Assembly: GCA_003575245.1 (NCBI GenBank)
Contig: NMQN01000257.1
Location: forward strand, 1-11,683
Origin: Candidatus Atribacteria bacterium 1244-E10-H5-B2
GTDB taxonomy: Bacteria > Atribacterota > JS1 > SB-45 > 34-128
DNA length: 11,683 bases
Direction of reading: 5' to 3'
The notes under the pieces were generated by a model that did not search any database, had not been told where the DNA came from, and saw only the letters and a program-made list of their open reading frames with translations. Of this stretch, positions 4,758-11,683 are shown in pieces. A program made the translations under genes and the position numbers. The first letter of the stretch is position 1; each line of letters begins with the position of its first letter.

Positions 4758-6668
4758 TTAATATACAAACCGGGTAATGGTCGCTAAAATAATGGCTAAA
4801 ATAGAAGTAAAAGCTATAGTAAATAAAGTCCGTTTACTCCCAATTTCTTTCCACAGAACCGCAATAGTTGCCACACAAGGAACATAAAAAATTATAAAGA
4901 TGGTAAAAGTCATAATTTGAGTCGTGGACATTACTGCGATAACATCAGTAGTTCCTATGGCTTGTATCAACATTAACATAGAAAGTTCTTTACGAAGAAT
5001 ACCAAATACTAAAGTAGTACCCACCACTAAAGGAAGGCCGAGTAAAGATGTAAGAGGAGAAAAAAAGTTATTTATAAGCATATCGGTCTTGAAATACTGT
5101 AATAGACTTAAAATTGTACTGCCCGCAATAAGTAAAGGCCAGGCAATAAATATAAATTCTTTCATCCTGAGCCAGGTCTTAGCCAAAGCAACTTTTATAG
5201 AAGGAATATGATAAGCCGGAATTTCTAAGATCATTCCCGGGGTTACCTCCGGCAGCAAGCGAGATAATATCTTTCCTGATATGATAATTACAATAATATT
5301 TAAAATATAAATAGCCAAAGCTGCTTGAGGACTAATATAGAAAGCCACTAATGCAAATATTATAGTCATTCGCGCAGCACAGGGAATCATAGTAGCCAGC
5401 ACAGAGGCAATAAAACGGTCTCTTCCCGATTCTAAGATTCGAGTTGCCATTATAGCCGGAACAGTACAGCCATAACCCAATATAAAAGGTATAATTGACT
5501 TACCATGCAAGCCAATCTTATGTAAAAATGCATCTAAAAGAAAAGCTATACGAGGCAGATAACCTAAATCTTCTAAGATTGCTAAACCAAATAAAAAGGG
5601 GAACAGGTAAGGCAAGACAATAGCTATGCCACCAGCAAGTCCCTGGATAATGCCACTTATAATAGAAAATGATAGAGTTTCGGAACCCATCCTGATTTCA
5701 ATTAAAGGAATTATTTTATAAAAATACTCCAATAAAGGCTCCTCTATTAATCGTCCAACTGTAAAAACAACATTAAAAAAAAGATATAAAATTCCTACTA
5801 AAAAAATATACCCGAAATAAGGATGCATTAAGGTATTATCTAACCGATCGATTAATTTTATTTGTGGTCTTGTTACTAAAGCAACTTCTTCAAAAATATT
5901 CATTGATAAAGAATGTCGTTCTGAGGAAATAACTACGTCAGAGGGTCTATTATGAGTTTCACTAAGTTTATTTTGAAAATGGATAATATCTGTAAAAATA
6001 TCTCTATCTCTCTTCTCAAAATTCTCCATAAAATAACTATCATTTTCTAAATACTTAAGGGCTAAAAACCGCTTAGGAACATTAAATTCTCGATTAACCT
6101 GTTTCTCTTTAATTTGTGTAGATAATTGGGCTATAACTTCCTCTACATCTTTACTGAAATTTAGAGTTTTGCCAATTTTCTTTTTTTCTCCCATCTTATA
6201 GGCTATAGAAAAAAGCTCTTTCACTCCGTTTCCTTTTAAGGCAATTGTTGGCATTACTGGAACACCAAGAATTTTAGATAATTTTTCAATATCAATCTTA
6301 ATACCCTTACGCTCGGCCTCATCAATCATATTAAGACATATTACCATCGGCAATTTAAGCTCTAATAGTTGAAGAGTAAGTTCTAAACTTCTACTAAGCA
6401 GTGAGGTATCAATAACGTTTATAACTATGTCAACCCTATTCCTTAACAAATACTTTCGAGCTTCAAGTTCTGCCAAGTCGAAAGAAGTAAGAGAATAAGT
6501 GCCCGGTAAATCCACTATCTCGAAAATTTCTCCAAAAAGATTAACTTTACTGGAAGTATATTCTACTGTCTTCCCGGGGAAATTAGAGGTTACTGCTTTA
6601 TATCCAGCAACATGATTAAAGATGGTGCTTTTGCCGGAATTGGGTTGTCCCATAAGAACAATTTTCAT
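4758..6668 (-). CDS. feoB: Ferrous iron transport protein FeoB
   Basis: A 636-residue GTPase-coupled inner-membrane Fe(II) transporter. The N-terminal G domain shows G1 GQPNSGKS (7-14), the switch I/G2 threonine in FPGKTVE (T34), G3 DLPG (53-56) and G4 NMID (113-116), followed by a helical GDI-like region to about 270. The membrane part from about 284 to the end has the FeoB signatures LEDLGYLPR (365-373), GLHGKSIIPFILGYGC to C401, GCTVPA (400-405), MIPC (C430), GILRKELS (556-563) and YVPC (C598), containing the conserved cysteines and gate motifs. The length is on the short side of the family but no domain is missing. Its ATG overlaps the feoA stop by one base (TAATG), giving translational coupling. 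It is expected to be repressed by the metal-loaded regulator encoded first in the operon. No FeoC is present. Confidence 0.97.
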   Translation of the reverse strand: MKIVLMGQPNSGKSTIFNHVAGYKAVTSNFPGKTVEYTSSKVNLFGEIFEIVDLPGTYSLTSFDLAELEARKYLLRNRVDIVINVIDTSLLSRSLELTLQLLELKLPMVICLNMIDEAERKGIKIDIEKLSKILGVPVMPTIALKGNGVKELFSIAYKMGEKKKIGKTLNFSKDVEEVIAQLSTQIKEKQVNREFNVPKRFLALKYLENDSYFMENFEKRDRDIFTDIIHFQNKLSETHNRPSDVVISSERHSLSMNIFEEVALVTRPQIKLIDRLDNTLMHPYFGYIFLVGILYLFFNVVFTVGRLIEEPLLEYFYKIIPLIEIRMGSETLSFSIISGIIQGLAGGIAIVLPYLFPFLFGLAILEDLGYLPRIAFLLDAFLHKIGLHGKSIIPFILGYGCTVPAIMATRILESGRDRFIASVLATMIPCAARMTIIFALVAFYISPQAALAIYILNIIVIIISGKILSRLLPEVTPGMILEIPAYHIPSIKVALAKTWLRMKEFIFIAWPLLIAGSTILSLLQYFKTDMLINNFFSPLTSLLGLPLVVGTTLVFGILRKELSMLMLIQAIGTTDVIAVMSTTQIMTFTIFIIFYVPCVATIAVLWKEIGSKRTLFTIAFTSILAIILATITRFVY

Positions 6669-6898
6669 TATTCTGCCTCCACTACAACTTTTCTGGCTAC
6701 TCCTCTACCTAAAGCCACTTGATTACCATGGATACTTATTAAAATAGGTCCTCGCATAATAGCACTTCTTTTTACAGTTATTATGTCCCCGGGATGGATA
6801 CCTAAACACCCTAAGCGTTGTCTTATTCCCCATCCCCCGGAAATACTAACAACTTTTACTTTTTTATTTTCGCCAATTGAATCCAAAGTAATTGTCAT
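6668..6898 (-). CDS. feoA: FeoA-family SH3-like protein
   Basis: A 76-residue SH3-like beta-barrel protein. The core pattern, with GGWGIRQRLGCLGIHPGDIITV in the first half and a second half ending ALGRGVARKVVVE, is diagnostic of FeoA. FeoA proteins act in the cytoplasm with FeoB to support Fe(II) uptake, possibly by modulating its GTPase. The gene lies six bases after the regulator and overlaps feoB by one base. In DtxR proteins with a third domain, that domain has this same SH3-like fold. Here the regulator lacks it and feoA is a separate gene next door. Confidence 0.95.
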   Translation of the reverse strand: MTITLDSIGENKKVKVVSISGGWGIRQRLGCLGIHPGDIITVKRSAIMRGPILISIHGNQVALGRGVARKVVVEAE

Positions 6899-6904
6899 AT
6901 CTTT

Positions 6905-7393
6905 TTATTCTCTCTCCCTTAATATTTTTTCTTTGTAATTTTTTATTTTATTGCTGCTTTCCCCCAGCAATCCTCTTTTTTTCAAATATTCTTGAAAATT
7001 TTCTTTCCACTTGGAGCTTTCTGGTAATAAACTAATGAATTCTACAAATTCAAGCAGGCAAGTTATGGTTTCTGGTGAAACATCATGTTCTAACTTGCAA
7101 GCATCCTGTTGAGCATTTTGTTCATCAACTCCGATAATCTTTAAAAACTCCACTAGTAAATTATGTCGCTTTTTGACCTCCTGGGCTAATTTTTTGCCCT
7201 TCCCAGTGAATATGATTCCTCCATATTTTTCATAAACTATATATTCATTTTCTGATAATTTTTTGATCATTTCAGATACACTGGGACGGCTTACCTCTAA
7301 TTTATCAGCAATATCTTTTGCTTTAACATATCCTTTTTTATTCTGCAAATTCCATATAGCTTCCAGATAATCTTCCATATTTCTGGTAGTCAT
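6905..7393 (-). CDS. DtxR/MntR-family iron- or manganese-dependent repressor
   Basis: A two-domain regulator of about 162 residues from this start: winged HTH (about 1-65) and dimerisation/metal domain (about 66-138), then a charged helical tail. It has no SH3 domain. Numbered from this ATG the metal ligands fall exactly at the MntR positions: D8, E11, H77, position 99, E102, H103. Position 99 is Cys, as in the iron sensor DtxR (C102 there), while D8 is as in MntR, so the site is mixed. An ATG two codons upstream (7399) is possible, but it lies only about four bases from GGGAAG, and MTTRNMEDY aligns with the MntR N-terminus. It heads the feoA-feoB operon, with a strong promoter and two tandem boxes upstream, so it most likely represses its own operon when metal is plentiful. 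Iron is favoured by the neighbours. Confidence 0.92.
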   Translation of the reverse strand: MTTRNMEDYLEAIWNLQNKKGYVKAKDIADKLEVSRPSVSEMIKKLSENEYIVYEKYGGIIFTGKGKKLAQEVKKRHNLLVEFLKIIGVDEQNAQQDACKLEHDVSPETITCLLEFVEFISLLPESSKWKENFQEYLKKRGLLGESSNKIKNYKEKILRERE

Positions 7394-7430
7394 TAACATT
7401 AATCTTCCCTTTATAATTATTTTTAATTTT

Positions 7431-7463
7431 ATAAGTATGCCTAACTTTATTAAGCATCCCTAA
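7431..7463. promoter_or_regulatory. Two tandem DtxR-type boxes upstream of the feo operon
   Basis: On the minus strand TTAGGGATGCTTAA (7450-7463) and TTAGGCATACTTAT (7431-7444) are imperfect TTAGG-N4-CTTAA palindromes whose starts are 19 bases apart. They sit within a longer direct repeat of cctaactttattaa (7440-7453 and 7459-7472). TTAGG...CCTAA is the core of many DtxR/IdeR-type operators. They lie just downstream of the -10, over the expected start of transcription, as a repressor site would. Confidence 0.65.
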
Positions 7464-7472
7464 CTTTATTAA

Positions 7473-7501
7473 ATAATACCACAGCTTTATGAAAATTGCA
7501 A
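7473..7501 (-). promoter_or_regulatory. Promoter of the dtxR-feoAB operon
   Basis: On the minus strand -35 TTGCAA (7496-7501) and -10 TATTAT (7473-7478) are separated by 17 bases, and a TG one base before the -10 makes it an extended -10 promoter. No other gene start could use it. Confidence 0.75.
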
Positions 7502-7510
7502 GAGGTAGTA

Positions 7511-7548
7511 TATAAAGAAAAAGCAGAAGGTCAAAACCTTCTGCTTTT
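7511..7548 (-). terminator. Intrinsic terminator after the AOR-MoaD operon
   Basis: A perfect 13-bp stem, aaaagcagaaggt (7519-7531) with its complement at 7536-7548 and a four-base loop, is followed on the minus strand by TTTTTCTTTAT. It lies 50 bases past the stop of the MoaD-like gene and separates that operon from the feo promoter. Confidence 0.9.
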
Positions 7549-7597
7549 AATCATCTACACTAACTAAATTAAAATCAATTACATTAAAAAATCCTTA

Positions 7598-7795
7598 TTA
7601 TCCCCCTGCAATTGAATGAATTACCTGGACATCGTCTCCATCCATAATCGCGGTATCTTTATATTTTTCCTTGGGAATATATTTACCATCAACCTTCACC
7701 ATTATTAAAGGGAAAGTATATTTACATCTTTCGAGTAAAAGAGCAACGGTCAAATCTTCTTCCCATTCTCTATCTCTTCCATTTACTTTAATCAT
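7598..7795 (-). CDS. MoaD/ThiS-family sulfur carrier protein
   Basis: A 65-residue ubiquitin-like sulfur carrier. It has the compact beta-grasp pattern of the family, the late DGDDVQVIH segment, and ends in the diagnostic Gly-Gly that is adenylated and turned into a thiocarboxylate. MoaD proteins donate sulfur for the dithiolene of molybdopterin; ThiS does so for thiazole. The gene overlaps the AOR stop codon (ATGA), so the two are translationally coupled. This favours a role in making the pterin cofactor that AOR needs. No E1-like MoeB/ThiF and no MoaE are in the window, so the activating partner must be elsewhere. Confidence 0.88.
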   Translation of the reverse strand: MIKVNGRDREWEEDLTVALLLERCKYTFPLIMVKVDGKYIPKEKYKDTAIMDGDDVQVIHSIAGG

Positions 7796-9975
7796 GATTG
7801 ATATTTTTTCACCACTTCTAATACTTCGGGAAAATCTATCTTTAATTTTTTAATTTTTTCTGAGGTAGGCACACCGTTAGAATCCCATCCTCGGCGCTTA
7901 TAAACCGCATCACAAAGCTTCTGATATTGTTCTTCTCTATAAGCTCGAAGAACTTTCATCTTTTCTTCAGTTGTTTTACCTTCAATATCAAATTTAATTA
8001 TCTCTTGAAGTTGTTGGTCGTAAAGTTCCTTTCGCGATTCGTATTCTTCGGCGGTTACCGGTCCCACAGCCCGATAGGGAACCATATCATGTTCACGAGT
8101 GCCAAAACCCATTTTCAGATTAAATAATCTCTGGAGGTTATGAACTCTTTCTGATTGTAAAATTAATTCTTCTGGTGTAATATGTTTACCGGTAACTCCC
8201 TCGAAAAGCCAGCAATAATTTTCCACATGTTCGGGAACTTTTGCGGCCTCCATTCCATGATATTTCTGTTTGTTGTCTTCTGGTTCAATGTCGTTCCAGG
8301 GCAATTTACAGAGACCGACGATAGAAAACCAGGTTCGGAATAAGGGGAAATAATGAAGCGCTTCGGCTTTATCTTCAAAAGTAGGAATCTGGTTGTTTAC
8401 CTGGTCCATAAAGATAAGCCAGGACTCGTCATGTTGGGGCCCTTTGTTAGCAATTCCGTATCCTCCCTGCTGTGCCAAAGATTCTTTGGTTACATATTCG
8501 GAAAATTCCATTCCTTTGCATTCCATGCCTATATCCTGTAAAAATTCTGCATCTGCACCATATTTTTCTACTAATACTTTTTTTATCTGTCGAATTCCTA
8601 ATCCGGCAATTTTACCAAACCCTTTTCCTTCTGCCATCTGATGAATCAATTCCAATGCTGCTTTGGTATTTCCAAAGTTAAGTTCCAGCCCTCCGGTAAT
8701 TTCTTTATCGAGAATATTATTTTCGTAACACTCCATAAGAAAAGCCGTAGTGGTACTGACTCCGATAGTGTCTATCCCGTAATTATCACAATAAAAATTT
8801 GCTTCTAAGATAAAATCAGGGTCAAAACATCCACAACCTCCTCCAAATCCTGCAGTAGTTTCATATTCTGGTCCATCCACCAGAACTTTTTCTCCTTTTA
8901 AAGGTCCTGTTGTTAATTCAAAACTATCCACTGCATGAGAACAACGCATGGCACAACCTACCCAACAGGAATCACCTGCTTGTTTCTGGGTCATACGTTG
9001 ATGCCATACTTTAGAATTTATTTTAAAAGCATCAGGATGTGAACCAAATTTAAAATTATGAACAGGCAAGCAATTATAATTCTGCATATGGTCTAATAAA
9101 TTAACTGTCCCTATTTCTCGCATTCCGTTTTGGATATGATCTAATTCTAATATTTCTTTAGTTAATCTTCGTCCAGCTTTTGTAATAAGCTCGGGATAAG
9201 CTACATTATTAGAGCCCGCGTTTACCCCGGCATATTTAACCACGATTGCTAAAATTTTCTTATCCCGGAAGACACTTCCTGTTCCTCCGCGCCCCGCTTG
9301 TTTAATCCGAATTTTCCTGCGACGCACATCATACCAGGTGACATTTAAAATTCCTAAATTAGTATTTTCTGCACCCCTTCCGGAGGAAACAATGCTAAGA
9401 TTTCTTTTATCTTTTTCATCATCAGCATATCTTTCAGTCAGTTTTTCGATAAGTAAATAAGTATCTGAATTTATTCCCGAGACTTCTTCAATGACAACTT
9501 TTCCTTTATTTCCATCAATAAAAATAATCACATCTTCTTTGGCCTTGCCTTGAATCTCTAAAAGGTCCCAACCAGAAAATTTTAAAAAAGGAGCAAGATA
9601 ACCTCCTACATTATTATCATTAACTGTTTCGGTCTCCGGTGAAAGAGTTACTATGTGGGTCTTACCCGTACCAGAATATTGAGTAACCCCGCAAATAGGT
9701 CCGGTACAAAAGATTATTTCATTTTCAGAGTCATTCCATTTTGTCTTTGAGGAAACAGTATCCCACAAATACCATATACCATAACCACGTCCTCCGGTAA
9801 AGGTTTCCTTTACCGGAAGGTCGATGGGTTTTTCTTCAATCTTATTTTCTGAAAGATTAATGTATAAACGCCTATCAGTATAACCTTTTTCCACTTTTCC
9901 CGGCTCAAATTCGAAAGATGCTAATATTTTTTTATTTTCCTTGCTTACTTTGAACACTAATTTTTCCTCTTTCAT
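7792..9975 (-). CDS. aor: Aldehyde ferredoxin oxidoreductase family protein (tungstopterin enzyme)
   Basis: A 727-residue AOR-family enzyme, longer than the roughly 600-residue classical AOR, partly through an N-terminal extension of about 30 residues before the first-domain strand RRLYINLSENKIE (35-47). Family landmarks are GGRGYG (61-66), the pterin-binding GRGGTGSVFRDKKILAIVV (228-246), GPEYET (368-373), DNYGID (397-402, the first DxxGxD pterin motif), H515 in PQHD, VGLCKLPW with C555, and the closing GWDSNGVPT (696-704). The [4Fe-4S] site is C337, C341, C345 plus C555; the first spacing is CX3C instead of the usual CX2C, and the Asp of the second pterin motif is Ser551. Such enzymes oxidise aldehydes to acids with ferredoxin, or the reverse; the substrate is unknown. 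A GTG at 9955-9957 is better placed from a Shine-Dalgarno than this ATG, so the true protein may be six residues shorter. Confidence 0.93.
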   Translation of the reverse strand: MKEEKLVFKVSKENKKILASFEFEPGKVEKGYTDRRLYINLSENKIEEKPIDLPVKETFTGGRGYGIWYLWDTVSSKTKWNDSENEIIFCTGPICGVTQYSGTGKTHIVTLSPETETVNDNNVGGYLAPFLKFSGWDLLEIQGKAKEDVIIFIDGNKGKVVIEEVSGINSDTYLLIEKLTERYADDEKDKRNLSIVSSGRGAENTNLGILNVTWYDVRRRKIRIKQAGRGGTGSVFRDKKILAIVVKYAGVNAGSNNVAYPELITKAGRRLTKEILELDHIQNGMREIGTVNLLDHMQNYNCLPVHNFKFGSHPDAFKINSKVWHQRMTQKQAGDSCWVGCAMRCSHAVDSFELTTGPLKGEKVLVDGPEYETTAGFGGGCGCFDPDFILEANFYCDNYGIDTIGVSTTTAFLMECYENNILDKEITGGLELNFGNTKAALELIHQMAEGKGFGKIAGLGIRQIKKVLVEKYGADAEFLQDIGMECKGMEFSEYVTKESLAQQGGYGIANKGPQHDESWLIFMDQVNNQIPTFEDKAEALHYFPLFRTWFSIVGLCKLPWNDIEPEDNKQKYHGMEAAKVPEHVENYCWLFEGVTGKHITPEELILQSERVHNLQRLFNLKMGFGTREHDMVPYRAVGPVTAEEYESRKELYDQQLQEIIKFDIEGKTTEEKMKVLRAYREEQYQKLCDAVYKRRGWDSNGVPTSEKIKKLKIDFPEVLEVVKKYQS
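9966..9970 (-). promoter_or_regulatory. Shine-Dalgarno AGAGG inside the annotated AOR start
   Basis: AGAGG lies eight bases before a GTG at 9955-9957 (codon 7), while the annotated ATG at 9975 has only a weak GAG three bases upstream. It argues that translation may begin at the GTG. Confidence 0.4.
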
Positions 9976-9989
9976 TAACTCATATCAAA

Positions 9990-9995
9990 ATTATA
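9990..9995 (-). promoter_or_regulatory. Possible -10 box (TATAAT) of the AOR-MoaD operon
   Basis: A perfect TATAAT lies on the minus strand 14 bases before the ATG at 9975. The -35 region 17 bases upstream (TTTTAA) is poor. If used, the leader to the ATG would be very short, again favouring the GTG start at 9957. The 213-base gap is otherwise AT-rich with no other feature except the hairpin at 10109-10158. Confidence 0.3.
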
Positions 9996-10108
9996 AGTTT
10001 CGAAATATACTTTTAAAAAATTGCTTTCATTTAAGCTATGTTTATTCATAAAACTGTAAAAATATTAATTGTAATAATTATTTTTGTTAAATTTTATCAT
10101 ATAACACT

Positions 10109-10158
10109 AAATGAAGCCACCTTATCTTTTTTAAAACCAAGATAGGATGGCTTCATTT
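10109..10158 (-). terminator. Hairpin after the NhaC-family gene
   Basis: Arms aaatgaagcca (10109-10119) and tggcttcattt pair perfectly. The stem then continues past one mismatch and a G-T pair to cttatctt/aagatagg around a loop of about ten bases. It starts about 30 bases past the stop of the antiporter gene. The U-tract on the minus strand is weak (TTTAGTGTTATAT), so it may act as a terminator or as an mRNA 3' end stabiliser. Confidence 0.6.
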
Positions 10159-10188
10159 TCAATTATTTATTACAAAATAAAATACAGC

Positions 10189-11683
10189 TTAAACTTCTTT
10201 TACTTCCTCTATCTTAGATTCAGCCAGGGGAAGAGAAATCCCTGCAGACTTTGCTGAAATTGCTGAAAATAGATAAAGTAGAATTCCCACTAATACTATT
10301 CCTAAAGGCAATACTAAAGCTACCGACATGCCAGCTCCTGCTGCTAGATAAGCTAATACGGCCACCCCAGATGCAGTGAAAGCATAAGGTATCTGAGTCT
10401 TAACATGATCTATATGGTCAGAACCTGAGAACATCGAAGACATAATAGTAGTATCTGAAATTGGCGAACAATGATCTCCCATAACTGAACCGGTTAGTAC
10501 TGCTGAAATTCCCAAAGGCAAAGGCACTCCTAAAGACAAGGCTAAGGGAACAGCGATAGGCATAGTTATAGCCATAGTTCCCCAGGAAGTACCTGTAGCA
10601 AAGGAAATCAGGTTACAGATTAAAAATATAACCATAGGCAGTAAAAGTGGAGAGATAACTCCTTTAACAGCATCTACCACATAAGCAGCAGTCCCCATTT
10701 CACCACAAACACTACCAATTGACCAGGCGGAAAGTAAGATCAAGTTAGCCAAAAGCATCATCTTGGCTCCATCTACAAAAGCATCCATCATATCAGCTAA
10801 AGTTCCAATACCTTGAACTTTATACATTAATATGGCTACGATTACAGCAAACATAGCTCCCCATAAAAGGGCAGTCATAGCATCGGCATCGGAAATTGCG
10901 GCAGTAAATGATTCAGCGGAAGTTCCTCCACCGGTCCACCACATTCCAAATATACTAACTCCCACCAGGACTACAATAGGCACTACCATATTCATGGTCT
11001 TCTGAGGAACACCTTCTAAGACCTTTAATTCACTACCTCCGGAAAGTGGAGTTGCCCCATCAGCAAAGACTTTACCGGTAGTTCTTGCCCGGTATTCAGC
11101 TTTCAACATAGGGCCATAATCTCTTCCAGATAAGGCAATACCTAGAACCAATATTATGGCGAAAATACTGTAAAATCGGTAAGGTATAGAATGTAAGACG
11201 ATGGTATAGGGAGTCATTGCGACTGAGGCTCCTTCTATGGCGTCACCAATAAGTCCAACCTCATAACCAATCCAGGTAGAAATCAGAGCTATAGAAGCTA
11301 CCGGAGCAGCGGTAGAATCGACAATATAAGAAAATTTCTCTCGAGACATCCGTAATTTATCAGATACTGCCCTAAAGGCATTACCTACCACAGCAGTATT
11401 CGAATAATCATCAAAGAAAATTACTAATCCAAATAACCAGGCGGCAACTTGTCCATCACGAGCAGTCTTTACCTTTTTAGTAACACTCTTTACAAATGCT
11501 TGTGCTCCTCCGGAAAGATAGATTAACCCGATAAGCCCACCGACTACAAAGTCAAACAGTAAGATAGTAGCATTCCAACTATCAGCCGCATTTTCAACTA
11601 TATAGCCTAAAGTTTTAGTAACACCGCCAATTGGATTCCACCCTATTAGGATACTAGCTCCTACCCATACACCAATAAAGAGG
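10189..11683 (-). CDS. nhaC: NhaC-family Na+/H+ antiporter, 5' end outside the window
   Basis: The frame is open to the window edge, giving 497 visible residues; an internal GTG at 11391 is not the start, because conserved sequence continues upstream of it. NhaC-family signatures are FFDDYSNTAVVGNAFR, followed by AVSDKLRMSREKFSYIVDST, then STWIGYE, and later FATGTSWGTM and GDHCSPISDTTIMSS. Many hydrophobic stretches of 18-22 residues indicate a polytopic inner-membrane protein. Members exchange Na+ for H+, or in some cases couple Na+ or H+ to organic acid exchange (malate/lactate type), and the sequence alone does not separate these. Probably 50-80 N-terminal residues are missing. It precedes the AOR gene on the same strand but a hairpin and a 213-base gap lie between, so cotranscription is doubtful. 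A transporter beside an aldehyde/acid enzyme could serve acid export or ion balance; that is inference. Confidence 0.93.
   Translation of the reverse strand, partial: LFIGVWVGASILIGWNPIGGVTKTLGYIVENAADSWNATILLFDFVVGGLIGLIYLSGGAQAFVKSVTKKVKTARDGQVAAWLFGLVIFFDDYSNTAVVGNAFRAVSDKLRMSREKFSYIVDSTAAPVASIALISTWIGYEVGLIGDAIEGASVAMTPYTIVLHSIPYRFYSIFAIILVLGIALSGRDYGPMLKAEYRARTTGKVFADGATPLSGGSELKVLEGVPQKTMNMVVPIVVLVGVSIFGMWWTGGGTSAESFTAAISDADAMTALLWGAMFAVIVAILMYKVQGIGTLADMMDAFVDGAKMMLLANLILLSAWSIGSVCGEMGTAAYVVDAVKGVISPLLLPMVIFLICNLISFATGTSWGTMAITMPIAVPLALSLGVPLPLGISAVLTGSVMGDHCSPISDTTIMSSMFSGSDHIDHVKTQIPYAFTASGVAVLAYLAAGAGMSVALVLPLGIVLVGILLYLFSAISAKSAGISLPLAESKIEEVKEV

Noticed and set aside
8163..8681. 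Several overlapping open frames on both strands
   Set aside because: They lie inside the AOR gene, whose frame is unbroken and carries all family motifs.
11389..11391. GTG as start of the NhaC-family gene
   Set aside because: Conserved NhaC sequence (FFDDYSNTA and about 90 residues before it) continues upstream in the same frame to the window edge.
1..11683. tRNA, rRNA or insertion sequence
   Set aside because: I found no cloverleaf, rRNA segment, transposase or terminal inverted repeat with target duplication.

Overview
The window is AT-rich bacterial DNA, and every gene I can support lies on the minus strand. The bacterial assignment rests on strong Shine-Dalgarno sites, sigma-70-like promoters (TTGACA-17-TATTAT before fur; TTGCAA-17-TATTAT with an extended -10 before the dtxR-type gene), Fur boxes and FeoAB. 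The gene content points to a strict anaerobe: a tungsten/molybdenum-type aldehyde ferredoxin oxidoreductase, ferredoxin-domain MinD ATPases, NifX-like proteins, ferrous iron uptake and an NhaC antiporter. An uncultured anaerobic lineage such as Atribacterota or a deep Firmicutes relative would fit, but the sequence alone does not prove this.

Layout in the direction of transcription, from high to low coordinates. (1) 11683-10189: an NhaC-family antiporter cut by the window edge, followed by a hairpin. (2) 9975-7598: an AOR-family oxidoreductase and a MoaD/ThiS-like carrier overlapping by four bases (ATGA), closed by a clear intrinsic terminator. (3) 7393-4758: a DtxR/MntR-type regulator, feoA and feoB in one tight operon, with a promoter and two tandem imperfect TTAGG...CTTAA boxes that are probably its own operators. 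(4) 4444-3507: a Fur-family repressor with a textbook promoter and a Fur box just downstream of the -10, then a DUF5320-type Gly/Arg/Tyr-rich protein with its own Fur box. (5) 3209-216: two NifX-like proteins, a small Gly-rich zinc-ribbon protein and two MinD/Mrp-type ATPases with inserted 2x[4Fe-4S] ferredoxin domains. (6) 72-1: the first 24 codons of a radical SAM protein, cut by the window edge.

Blocks 4-6 resemble the ORP ('orange protein') type gene clusters of anaerobes, in which NifX-like proteins and paired ferredoxin-MinD ATPases occur together and are linked to a Mo-Cu-S cluster. Here the set lies beside a Fur gene and two iron-responsive regulons. A reasonable reading is a metal/Fe-S cofactor handling module placed next to, and partly under the same iron control as, Feo uptake. 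The two 'MPRGDGTGP' proteins share an N-terminus and may be dedicated partners of this module.

The larger intergenic gaps are not featureless. They hold two TAGGGGC...GCCCCTA palindromes, a degenerate GTCATTG...GCAATAC palindromic element, and several tracts of degenerate short tandem words with a strict 7- or 8-base period.
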